Assembly (NCBI GenBank): GCA_020137815.1
Contig: CM035353.1
Span: forward strand, 8,215,298-8,279,297
Length of the DNA: 64,000 nucleotides
Source: Hormiphora californensis
Lineage: Eukaryota; Ctenophora; Tentaculata; Cydippida; Pleurobrachiidae
Reading direction: 5' to 3'
The notes under the pieces were generated by a model. The model was given only the letters and a program-made list of their open reading frames with translations. It had not been told where the DNA came from and ran no database searches. Positions 21,793 through 33,700 of this stretch are shown piece after piece (position 1 is the stretch's first letter; each line of letters begins with the position of its first letter). Made by a program: the position numbers and the translations under genes.

Positions 21793-24700
21793 ATGTCGGT
21801 GGAGGTGCAGCAGCAGTCTCCACCTACCCAGCAGGAGAAGTTATGTCCCCACTTCAAGGAGGCAATACACTTCCAACTGAACCGGTTCAACGAGGATCTA
21901 GATGAGGAGGTGGGTGTGTGATTTTGTGTAATATACGATAAACTGTTCTCTCCCAGCAGTAAATACTGCATTAACTACTACATAATAAAATAGTACCAAT
22001 ATTCCCCCAGGTGCTGCGTTTCCCCAGCTCCTTTGACCCAAATGAGAGGGCCCACATAGTAGAGGAGGCCACTAAACTAGGTCTAATAGCCAGGGAATCA
22101 GGACGTAATGAGAACAAACATGTGGCTGTCACCCGACCCGTGGATTATACTGAGGTACGTGTCACAATGTCTTGATATGTAATAAATGGGACAGTGAGAT
22201 GTTTGACCCCCCACCTATGGTAATATGTTATTTTCTACAACAGTGTGACAAAGAAAACTTGAGACTGAGAGACACAAGCCAGAATCTAATTCACACACTA
22301 CTCCGTGATTTGCCTGTCAAACAAACGGAACTATCTGATTTACAGGTACAGAGAATAAATCACGATACATAGAACCACATTAATGGAAAATTCTTCTAAC
22401 TTTGTTTAAAGATTAAACTCTACAAACTCTTCTAAAATCTTCCTTCTGGTGATCTGGATGAAGTGTGAAACAATTGATTTGTAATCTTCTTGTTTTTACA
22501 GGCTCAGGTTGAGTACCCTGCTGGTGTAGAACAACCAACCAACGCATCCAATGAACAAAAGTAAGTACATCCCACTGCAACTGCTACAGGCCCCTCATTT
22601 TCATTAAATCCAATACTGTGTCTTCAGTGTCCCAATGTGACAGAGAGCTTGACACACTCTCAGGTGGCATGTCGTGGGGCGCGCTGGGTTCTACCGCGCG
22701 TTTAAATTACACCATTTCAGCATTTAGCCAGTGCGCTCTAACGCACATGGTAAACTGTGTGTTGTACACGCGGGGTGGCGGTGTGAACCCCCAGTGTGAT
22801 TGTGTGTGATTGTGGGTGTGATCAGTCAATCAGTGTGTTAATTGTATGTTTTAATTGTGGGGTAAAATGTATGCCTGTAATCTAATGGAAGTTTGATAAT
22901 TTATTAGGCAAGTAACCTCTAATGCTAAATACTATATTCTCCCTGACAGATTTAAGGACATGAATCGCCGACAGATGGGTAAATTGTTTAACGCTAGTTC
23001 TGCTGCGGTTACCATACCCTCTCGACCTCAAACAAATGATGTAAACTATCTGGAAGGTAGGGTCTAGGAAATGGAAAGAAGATGGGTCACTATCTCTCAA
23101 CTTGGTATTGCGTTTTGAAACATTGACCCACAGATTAATATTGACTATATTTTAGCACGACAGCGTCTCTTGATTTGGGAGAAGAGAGATGTGATATTGC
23201 GGACTATCATGGAAAACCAAGTAACTATCATATCTGGAGATACTGGCTGTGGAAAAACAACGCAGGTAACACACTCTATCTTCATCTCTATCTTTCTTTA
23301 TCTATCTATCTTCTCTTCTCTTCAGGTACCACAGTACATATTGGAGGAGGCGGCTGCAAACCAGTCCCACTGTTTCATGTATGTCACCCAGCCACGACGA
23401 ATAGCAGCAATCGCAGCTGCGGAACGTGTTTCTCAGGTTAGAATGGGACGCTTAGAAAAGTACAACAGTGTAACAAATAGCTTATATTCGCACCGATGCC
23501 AGGCTACTAGTTACAAAAGACAATCCAATTAGCTACATGCTAATAACTCATTACTATCAGGAGCGAGGTGAGAGAGTTGGTACAAGTGTTGGTTATCAAA
23601 TCCGTCTGGAATATCGAAGCACACAGAAAACTGTGCTAACATACTGCACCAACAGCGTCTTACTGAGGGCCCTGATGTTGGCAGGCCCCCATGAGTGTCT
23701 AGAACAGGTAATAACTCACACAACCCTGCATCGGTCAATTCTTCTTAATACCATTATTTAAACCTAATTAAACTTCTCAGAAATTTTCCCAATTTGACCC
23801 TCCTAATCTCTAAGAAACTTTCCCAGTTTGACCCTCCTAATCTCTAAGAAACTTTCCCACTTTGACCCTCCTAATCTCTAAGAAACTTTCCCACTTTGAC
23901 CCTCCTAATCTCTAAGAAACTTTCCCACTTTTACCGTCCTAATCTCTAAGAAACTTTCCCACTTTGACCCTCCTTATCTCTAAGAAACTTTCCCGCTTTG
24001 ACCCTCCTAATCTCTAAGAAACTTTCCCACTTTGACCCTCCTTATCTCTAAGAAACTTTCCCACTTTGACCTGATCTCTAAGAAAGTTTCCCACTTTGAC
24101 CCTCCTAATCTCTAAGAAAGTTTCCCACTTTGACCCTCCTTATCTCTAAGAAAGTTTTCCACTTTGACCTGATCTCTAAGAAACTTTCCCACTTTGACCC
24201 TACTTATCTCTAAGAAACTTTCCCACTTTGACCTTCCTAATCTCTAAGAAACTTTCCCACTTTGACCTGATCTCTAAGAAAGTTTTCCACTTTGACCTGA
24301 TCTCTAAGAAAGTTTCCCACTTTGACCTGATCTCTAAGAAAGTTTCCCACTTTGACCTGATCTCTAAGAAAGTTTCCCACTTTGACCTGATCTCTAAGAA
24401 AGTTTCCCACTTTGACCTGATCTCTAAGAAAGTTTCCCACTTTGACCTGATCTCTAAGAAACTTTCCCACTTTGACACTCTTTATCTCTAAGAAAGCTTC
24501 TCACTTTTACCCTCCTTATCTCTAAGAAACTTTCCCACTTTGACCTGATCTCTAAGAAAGTTTCCCACTTTGACCTGATCTCTAAGAAAGTTTCCCACTT
24601 TGACCCTCCTAATCTCTGAGAAAGTTTCCCACTTTGACCCTCCTAATCTCTAAGAAAGTTTCCCACTTTGACCTGATCTCTAAGAAAGTTTCCCACTTTG

Positions 24701-27700
24701 ACCTGATCTCTAAGAAAGTTTCCCACTTTGACCTGATCTCTAAGAAAGTTTCCCACTTTGACCTGATCTCTAAGAAAGTTTCCCACTTTGACCTGACCTC
24801 TAAGAAAGTTTCCCACTTTGACCTGATCTCTAAGAAAGTTTCCCACTTTGACCCTCCTAATCTCTAAGAAAGTTTCCCACTTTGACCTGATCTCTAAGAA
24901 AGTTTCCCACTTTGACCTGATCTCTAGTAAAGTTTACCACTTTGACCCTCCTAATGTCTAAGAAAGTTTCCCACTTTGACCCTCCTAATCTCTAAGAAAG
25001 TTTCCCACTTTGACACTCTTTATCTCTAAGAAAGCTTCTCACTTTTACCCTCCTTATCTCTAAGAAACTTTCCCACTTTGACCTGATCTCTAAGAAAGTT
25101 TCCCACTTTGACCTGATCTCTAAGAAAGTTTCCCACTTTGACCTGATCTCTAAGAAAGTTTCCCACTTTGACCTGATCTCTAAGAAAGTTTCCCACTTTG
25201 ACCTGATCTCTAAGAAAGTTTCCCACTTTGACCTGATCTCTAAGAAACTTTCCCACTTTGACACTCTTTATCTCTAAGAAAGCTTCTCACTTTTACCCTC
25301 CTTATCTCTAAGAAAGTTTCCCACTTTGACCTGATCTCTAAGAAACTTTCCCACTTTGACCTGATCTCTAAGAAAGTTTCCCACTTTGACCCTCCTAATC
25401 TCTGAGAAAGTTTCCCACTTTGACCCTCCTATTCTCTAAGAAAGTTTCCCACTTTGACCTGATCTCTAAGAAAGTTTCCCACTTTGACCTGATCTCTAAG
25501 AAAGTTTCCCACTTTGACCTGATCTCTAAGAAAGTTTCCCACTTTGACCTGATCTCTAAGAAAGTTTCCCACTTTGACCTGATCTCTAAGAAACTTTCCC
25601 ACTTTGATACTCTTTATCTCTAAGAAAGCTTCTCACTTTTACCCTCCTTATCTCTAAGAAACGTTCCCACTTTGACCTGATCTCTAAGAAAGTTTCCCAC
25701 TTTGACCTGATCTCTAAGAAAGTTTCCCACTTTGACCCTCCTAATCTCTGAGAAAGTTTCCCACTTTGACCCTCCTAATCTCTAAGAAAGTTTCCCACTT
25801 TGACCCTCCTAATCTCTGAGAAAGTTTCCCACTTTGACCCTCCTAATCTCTAAGAAAGTTTCCCACTTTTACCCTCCTGATCTCTAAGAAACTTTCCCAC
25901 TTTGACCTGACCTCTAAGAAAGTTTCCCACTTTGACCTGATCTCTAAGAAAGTTTCCCACTTTGACCTGATCTCTAAGAAAGTTTCCCACTTTGACCTGA
26001 TCTCTAAGAAAGTTTCCCACTTTGACCTGATCTCTAAGAAAGTTTCCCACTTTGACCTGATCTCTAAGAAAGTTTCCCACTTTGACCCTCCTAATCTCTA
26101 AGAAAGTTTCCCACTTTGACCCTCCTAATCTCTAAGAAAGTTTCCCACTTTGACCTGATCTCTAAGAAAGTTTCCCACTTTGACCTGATCTCTAAGAAAG
26201 TTTCCCACTTTGACCTGATCTCTAAGAAAGTTTCCCACTTTGACCTGATCTCTAAGAAAGTTTCCCACTTTGACCTGACCTCTAAGAAAGTTTCCCACTT
26301 TGACCTGATCTCTAAGAAAGTTTCCCACTTTGACCTGATCTCTAAGAAAGTTTCCCACTTTGACCTGATCTCTAAGAAAGTTTCCCACTTTGACCCTCCT
26401 AATCTCTAAGAAAGTTTCCCACTTTGACCTGATCTCTAAGAAAGTTTCCCACTTTGACCTGATCTCTAGTAAAGTTTACCACTTTGACCCTCCTAATGTC
26501 TAAGAAAGTTTCCCACTTTGACCCTCCTAATCTCTAAGAAAGTTTCCCACTTTGACCTGATCTCTAAGAAACTTTCCCACTTTAACCCTCCTAATCTCTA
26601 AGAAACTTTCACACTTTGACCCTCCTAATCTCTAAGAAAGTTTCCCACTTTGACCTGATCTCTAAGAAAGTTTCCCACTTTGACCTGATCTCTAAGAAAG
26701 TTTCCCACTTTGACCTGATCTCTAAGAAAGTTTCCCACTTTGACCCTCCTAATCTCGATAAAATTTTCCCACTTTGACCCACCTGATCTCTAAGAAAGTT
26801 TTTCCACTTTGACCCTCCTAATCTCTAAGAAAGTTTCCCACTTTGACCTGATCTCTAAGAAAGTTTCCCATTTTGACCTGATCTCTAAGAAAGTTTCCCA
26901 CTTTGACCTGATCTCTAAGAAAGTTTCCCACTTTGACCTGATCTCTAAGAAAGTTTCCCACTTTGACCTGATCTCTAAGAAACTTTCCCACTTTGACACT
27001 CTTTATCTCTAAGAAAGCTTCTCACTTTTACCCTCCTTATCTCTAAGAAAGTTTTCCACTTTGACCTGATCTCTAAGAAAGTTTCCCACTTTGACCTGAT
27101 CTCTAAGAAAGTTTCCCACTTTGACCCTCCTAATCTCTGAGAAAGTTTCCCACTTTGACCCTCCTAATCTCTAAGAAAGTTTCCCACTTTGACCTGATCT
27201 CTAAGAAAGTTTCCCACTTTGACCCTCCTAATCTCTATAAAATTTTCCCACTTTGACCCACCTGATCTCTAAGAAAGTTTCCCACTTTGACCCTCCTAAT
27301 CTCTAAGAAGTTTCCCATTTTGACCTGATCTCTAAGAAAGTTTCCCACTTTGACCTGATCTCTAAGAAAGTTTCCCACTTTGACCCTCCTAATCTCTATA
27401 AAATTTTCCCACTTTTACCCTCCTAATCTCTAAGAAACTTTCCCACTTTGACCTGATCTCTAAGAAACTTTCCCACTTTAACCCTCCTAATCTCTAAGAA
27501 ACTTTCACACTTTGACCCTCCTAATCTCTAAGAAAGTTTCCCACTTTGACCTAATCTCGATAAAATTTTCCCACTTTGACCCACCTGATCTCTAAGAAAG
27601 TTTTTCCACTTTGACCCTCCTAATCTCTAAGAAAGTTTCCCACTTTGACCTGATCTCTAAGAAAGTTTCCCATTTTGACCTGATCTCTAAGAAAGTTTCC

Positions 27701-30700
27701 CACTTTGACCTGATCTCTAAGAAAGTTTCCCACTTTGACCTGATCTCTAAGAAAGTTTCCCACTTTGACCTGATCTCTAAGAAACTTTCCCACTTTGACA
27801 CTCTTTATCTCTAAGAAAGCTTCTCACTTTTACCCTCCTTATCTCTAAGAAAGTTTTCCACTTTGACCTGATCTCTAAGAAAGTTTCCCACTTTGACCTG
27901 ATCTCTAAGAAAGTTTCCCACTTTGACCCTCCTAATCTCTGAGAAAGTTTCCCACTTTGACCCTCCTAATCTCTAAGAAAGTTTCCCACTTTGACCTGAT
28001 CTCTAAGAAAGTTTCCCACTTTGACCCTCCTAATCTCTATAAAATTTTCCCACTTTGACCCACCTGATCTCTAAGAAAGTTTCCCACTTTGACCCTCCTA
28101 ATCTCTAAGAAGTTTCCCATTTTGACCTGATCTCTAAGAAAGTTTCCCACTTTGACCTGATCTCTAAGAAAGTTTCCCACTTTGACCCTCCTAATCTCTA
28201 TAAAATTTTCCCACTTTTACCCTCCTAATCTCTAAGAAAGTTTCCCACTTTGACCTGATCTCTAAGAAACTTTCCCACTTTAACCCTCCTAATCTCTAAG
28301 AAACTTTCACACTTTGACCCTCCTAATCTCTAAGAAAGTTTCCCACTTTGACCTGATCTCTAAGAAAGTTTCCCACTTTGACCTGATCTCTAAGAAAGTT
28401 TCCCACTTTGACCCTCCTAATCTCTATAAAATTTTCCCACTTTGACCCACCTGATCTCTAAGAAAGTTTTTCCACTTTGACCCTCCTAATCTCTAAGAAA
28501 GTTTCCCACTTTGACCTGATCTCTAAGAAAGTTTCCCACTTTGACCTGATCTCTAAGAAAGTTTCCCATTTTGACCTGATCTCTAAGAAAGTTTCCCACT
28601 TTGACCTGATCTCTAAGAAAGTTTCCCACTTTGAGCTGATCTCTAAGAAAGTTTCCCACTTTGACCTGATCTCTTAGAAAGTTTCCCACTTTGAGCTGAT
28701 CTCTAAGAAAGTTTCCCACTTTGACCTGATCTCTAAGAAAGTTTCCCACTTTGACCCTCCTAATCTCTAAGAAAGTTTCCCACTTTAACCTGATCTCTAA
28801 GAAAGTTTCCCACTTTGACCCTCCTAGTCTCTAAGAAAGTTTCCCACTTTGACCTGATCTCTAAGAAAGTTTCCCACTTTGACCTGATCTTTAAGAATGT
28901 TTCCCACTTTGACCTGATCTGTAAGAAAGTTTCCCACTTTGACCTGATCTCTAAGAAAGTTTTCCACTTTGACCTGATCTCTAAGAAAGTTTCCCACTTT
29001 GACCTGATCTCTAAGAAAGTTTCCCACTTTGACCTGATCTCTAAGAAAGTTTCCCACTTTGACCTGATCTCTAAGAAAGTTTCCCACTTTGACCCTCCTA
29101 ATCTCTAAGAAACTTTCACACTCTGCACTGACCCTCCTAATCTCTATGAAAGTTTCCCACTTTGACCTGATCTCTAAGAAAGTTTCCCACTTTGACCTGA
29201 TCTCTAAGAAAGTTTCCCACTTTGACCTGATCTCTAAGAAAGTTTCCCACTTTGACCTGATCTCTAAGAAAGTTTCCCACTTTGACCTGATCTCTAAGAA
29301 ACTTTCCCACTTTGACCCTCCTAATCTCTAAGAAACTTTCCCACTTTGACCCTCCTAATCTCTAAGAAAGTTTCCCACTTTGACCCTCTTAATCTCTAAG
29401 ATAGTTTCACACTTTGACCCTCCTAATCTCTAAGAAAGTTTCCCAATTTGACCTGATCTTTAAGAAAGTTTCCCACTTTGACCTGATCTCTAAGAAAGTT
29501 TACCACTTTGACCTGTTCTCTAAGAAAGTTTCCCACTTTGACCTGATCTCTAAGAAAGTTTCCCACTTTGACCTGATCTCTAAGAAAGTTTCCCACTTTG
29601 ACCTGATCTCTAAGAAAGTTTCCCACTTTGACCTCTTATCTCTAAGAAAGCTTTCCCACTTTGACCCTCCTTAATCTCTAAGATAAGTTTCCCACTTTGA
29701 CCCTCCTAATCTCTAAGAAAGTTTCCCACTTTGACCTGATCTCTAAGAAAGTTTCCCACTTTGACCCTCCTAATCTCTAAGAAACTTTCCCACTTTGACC
29801 CTCCTAATCTCTAAGAAAGTTTCCCACTTTGACCTGATCTCTAAGAAAGTTTCCCACTTTGACCCTCCTAATCTCTATAAAAGTTTCCCACTTTGACCCT
29901 CCTAATCTCTAAGAAAGTTTCCCACTTTGACCCTCCTAATCTCTAAGAAAGTTTCCCATTTTGACCTGATCTCTAAGAAAGTTTCCCACTTTGACCTGAT
30001 CTCTAAGAAAGTTTCCCACTTTGACCCTCCTAATCTCTATAAAATTTTCCCACTTTTACCCTCCTAATCTCTAAGAAACTTTCCCACTTTGACCTGATCT
30101 CTAAGAAACTTTCCCACTTTAACCCTCCTAATCTCTAAGAAACTTTCACACTTTGACCCTCCTAATCTCTAAGAAAGTTTCCCACTTTGACCTAATCTCG
30201 ATAAAATTTTCCCACTTTGACCCACCTGATCTCTAAGAAAGTTTTTCCACTTTGACCCTCCTAATCTCTAAGAAAGTTTCCCACTTTGACCTGATCTCTA
30301 AGAAAGTTTCCCATTTTGACCTGATCTCTAAGAAAGTTTCCCACTTTGACCTGATCTCTAAGAAAGTTTCCCACTTTGACCTGATCTCTAAGAAAGTTTC
30401 CCACTTTGACCTGATCTCTAAGAAACTTTCCCACTTTGACACTCTTTATCTCTAAGAAAGCTTCTCACTTTTACCCTCCTTATCTCTAAGAAAGTTTTCC
30501 ACTTTGACCTGATCTCTAAGAAAGTTTCCCACTTTGACCTGATCTCTAAGAAAGTTTCCCACTTTGACCCTCCTAATCTCTGAGAAAGTTTCCCACTTTG
30601 ACCCTCCTAATCTCTAAGAAAGTTTCCCACTTTGACCTGATCTCTAAGAAAGTTTCCCACTTTGACCCTCCTAATCTCTATAAAATTTTCCCACTTTGAC

Positions 30701-33700
30701 CCACCTGATCTCTAAGAAAGTTTCCCACTTTGACCCTCCTAATCTCTAAGAAGTTTCCCATTTTGACCTGATCTCTAAGAAAGTTTCCCACTTTGACCTG
30801 ATCTCTAAGAAAGTTTCCCACTTTGACCCTCCTAATCTCTATAAAATTTTCCCACTTTTACCCTCCTAATCTCTAAGAAAGTTTCCCACTTTGACCTGAT
30901 CTCTAAGAAACTTTCCCACTTTAACCCTCCTAATCTCTAAGAAACTTTCACACTTTGACCCTCCTAATCTCTAAGAAAGTTTCCCACTTTGACCTGATCT
31001 CTAAGAAAGTTTCCCACTTTGACCTGATCTCTAAGAAAGTTTCCCACTTTGACCCTCCTAATCTCTATAAAATTTTCCCACTTTGACCCACCTGATCTCT
31101 AAGAAAGTTTTTCCACTTTGACCCTCCTAATCTCTAAGAAAGTTTCCCACTTTGACCTGATCTCTAAGAAAGTTTCCCACTTTGACCTGATCTCTAAGAA
31201 AGTTTCCCATTTTGACCTGATCTCTAAGAAAGTTTCCCACTTTGACCTGATCTCTAAGAAAGTTTCCCACTTTGAGCTGATCTCTAAGAAAGTTTCCCAC
31301 TTTGACCTGATCTCTTAGAAAGTTTCCCACTTTGACCTGATCTCTAAGAAAGTTTCCCACTTTGACCTGATCTCTAAGAAAGTTTCCCACTTTGACCCTC
31401 CTAATCTCTAAGAAAGTTTCCCACTTTGACCTGATCTCTAAGAAAGTTTCCCACTTTGACCCTCCTAATCTCTAAGAAAGTTTCCCACTTTGACCTGATC
31501 TCTAAGAAAGTTTCCCACTTTGACCTGATCTCTAAGAAAGTTTCCCACTTTGACCTGATCTCTAAGAAAGTTTTCCACTTTGACCTGATCTCTAAGAAAG
31601 TTTCCCACTTTGACCTGATCTCTAAGAAAGTTTCCCACTTTGACCTGATCTCTAAGAAAGTTTCCCACTTTGACCTGATCTCTAAGAAAGTTTCCCACTT
31701 TGACCCTCCTAATCTCTAAGAAACTTTCACACTCTGCACTGACCCTCCTAATCTCTATGAAAGTTTCCCACTTTGACCTGATCTCTAAGAAAGTTTCCCA
31801 CTTTGACCTGATCTCTATGAAAGTTTCCCACTTTGACCTGATCTCTAAGAAAGTTTCCCACTTTGACCTGATCTCTAAGAAAGTTTTCCACTTTGACCTG
31901 ATCTCTAAGAAACTATCCCACTTTGACCCTCCTTATCTCTAAGAAACTTTCCCACTTTGACCCTCCTAATCTCTAAGAAACTTTCCCACTTTGACCCTCC
32001 TAATCTCTAAGAAACTTTCCCACTTTGACCCTCCTTATCTCTAAGAAACTTTCCCACTTTGACCCTCCTTATCTCTAAGAAACTTTCCCTCTTTGACCTT
32101 CTTTATCTCTAAGAAACTTTCCCAATTTGACCCTCCTAATCTCTAAGAAACTTTCCCACTTTGACCCTCCTAATCTCTAAGAAACTTTCCCACTTTGACC
32201 CTCCTAATCTCTAAGAAACTTTCCCACTTTAACCCTCCTTATCTCTAAGAAACTTTCCCACTTTGACCCTTCTAATCTCTAAGAAACTTTCCCATTTTGA
32301 CCCTCCTTATCTCTAAGAAACTTTCCCAATTTGACCCTCCTTATCTCTAAGAAACTTTCCCACTTTGACCCTTCGTATCTCTAAGAAACTTTCCCACTTT
32401 GACCCTCTTAATCTCTAAGAAACTTTCCCACTTTGACCCTCCTTATCTCTAAGAAACTTTCCCACTTTGACCCTCCTTATCTCTAAGAAACATTCCCACT
32501 TTGACCCTCCTAATCTCTAAGAAATTTTCCCACTTTGACCCTCCTTATCTCTAAGAAACTTTCCCACTTTGACCCTCCTTATCTCTAAGAAACTTTTCCA
32601 CTTTGACCCTCCTAATCTCTAAGAAATTTTCCCACTTTGACCCTCCTTATCTCTAAGAAACTTTCCCACTTTGACCCTCCTTATCTCTAAGAAACTTTCC
32701 CATTTTGACCCTCCTAATCTCTAAGAAACTTTCCCACTTTGACCCTCCTTATCTCTAAGAAACTTTCCCACTTTGACCCTCATTATCTCTAAGAAACTTT
32801 CCTACTTTGACCCTCCTTATCTCTAAGAAACTTTCCCACTTTGACCCTCCTTATCTCTAAGAAAATGTCCCACTTTGACCCTCCTTATCTCTAAGAACCT
32901 TTCCCACTTTGACCCTCCTTATCTCTAAGAAAATGTCCCACTTTGACCCTCCTTATCTCCTAGAAACTTCCCCACTTTGGCCCTCCTAATTTCTAACAAA
33001 CTTTCCCACTTTGACCCTCTTTATTTCCAGTGCCATAGTTACCCATACCCGGGCGGCATGCGGTTTGCTCAACATTCCTCACCCCACAGGTTACACACAT
33101 TATAATAGATGAAGTACACGATAGGGAGATGTATTCTGACTTCCTACTGAACATCATAAGGGACATCCTACCCCTGAAACCTTATCTCAGTCTTGTACTC
33201 ATGACTGCCGACCCGCAACCTACTAAACTACAGGTAGATACACAGTAGGGAATAGTGGCTGCAGGAGAGGGTATGCAAAGTTCAAGTTTACTCTTTATTT
33301 TATAGCTTGTTATGTTCTAACCCTCGAAAAACAGTTTAGCTAGGCAAGTTTGGCGGCAGGGTGGTGTAGATTTATCCTAGCTGGCCTGCTTTGCTTTGCT
33401 AGGCAAGTTAAAGCAATTTTCTGCTTTCAGGAATATTTCAAGAAGGCTCCAATTGTGTATGTAAAGGGTCCCCCGGTGGAGGTTCCCAGTATGTTTTTAG
33501 AATCTGTACTGTCCAGCACCAAATACCATATCAAATATCAGGTATATCTCAGCAGCTCTATAAAATGGTGATCTTTATTTCAATCGTGTGGATTTGATTT
33601 AAATCCTACAAATATCTCGTTTTTCCATCGCTCTCGCGGCCATACTGTTGTTTTGTTGAACCGAGCGCTCCATAAACAAATCTAAACGACCATCCTACAC

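Noticed and set aside
24200-31942. Many open frames of 60-97 codons repeating [10 protein letters not shown] or [10 protein letters not shown] on both strands
   Set aside because: They arise because the 30-bp minisatellite unit is divisible by three and lacks stops. They sit inside a YTHDC2 intron and have no independent evidence of coding.
23775-33029. CRISPR-like regular 30-34 bp repeats
   Set aside because: Units are head-to-tail with no unique spacers, in an animal gene intron. This is a minisatellite.
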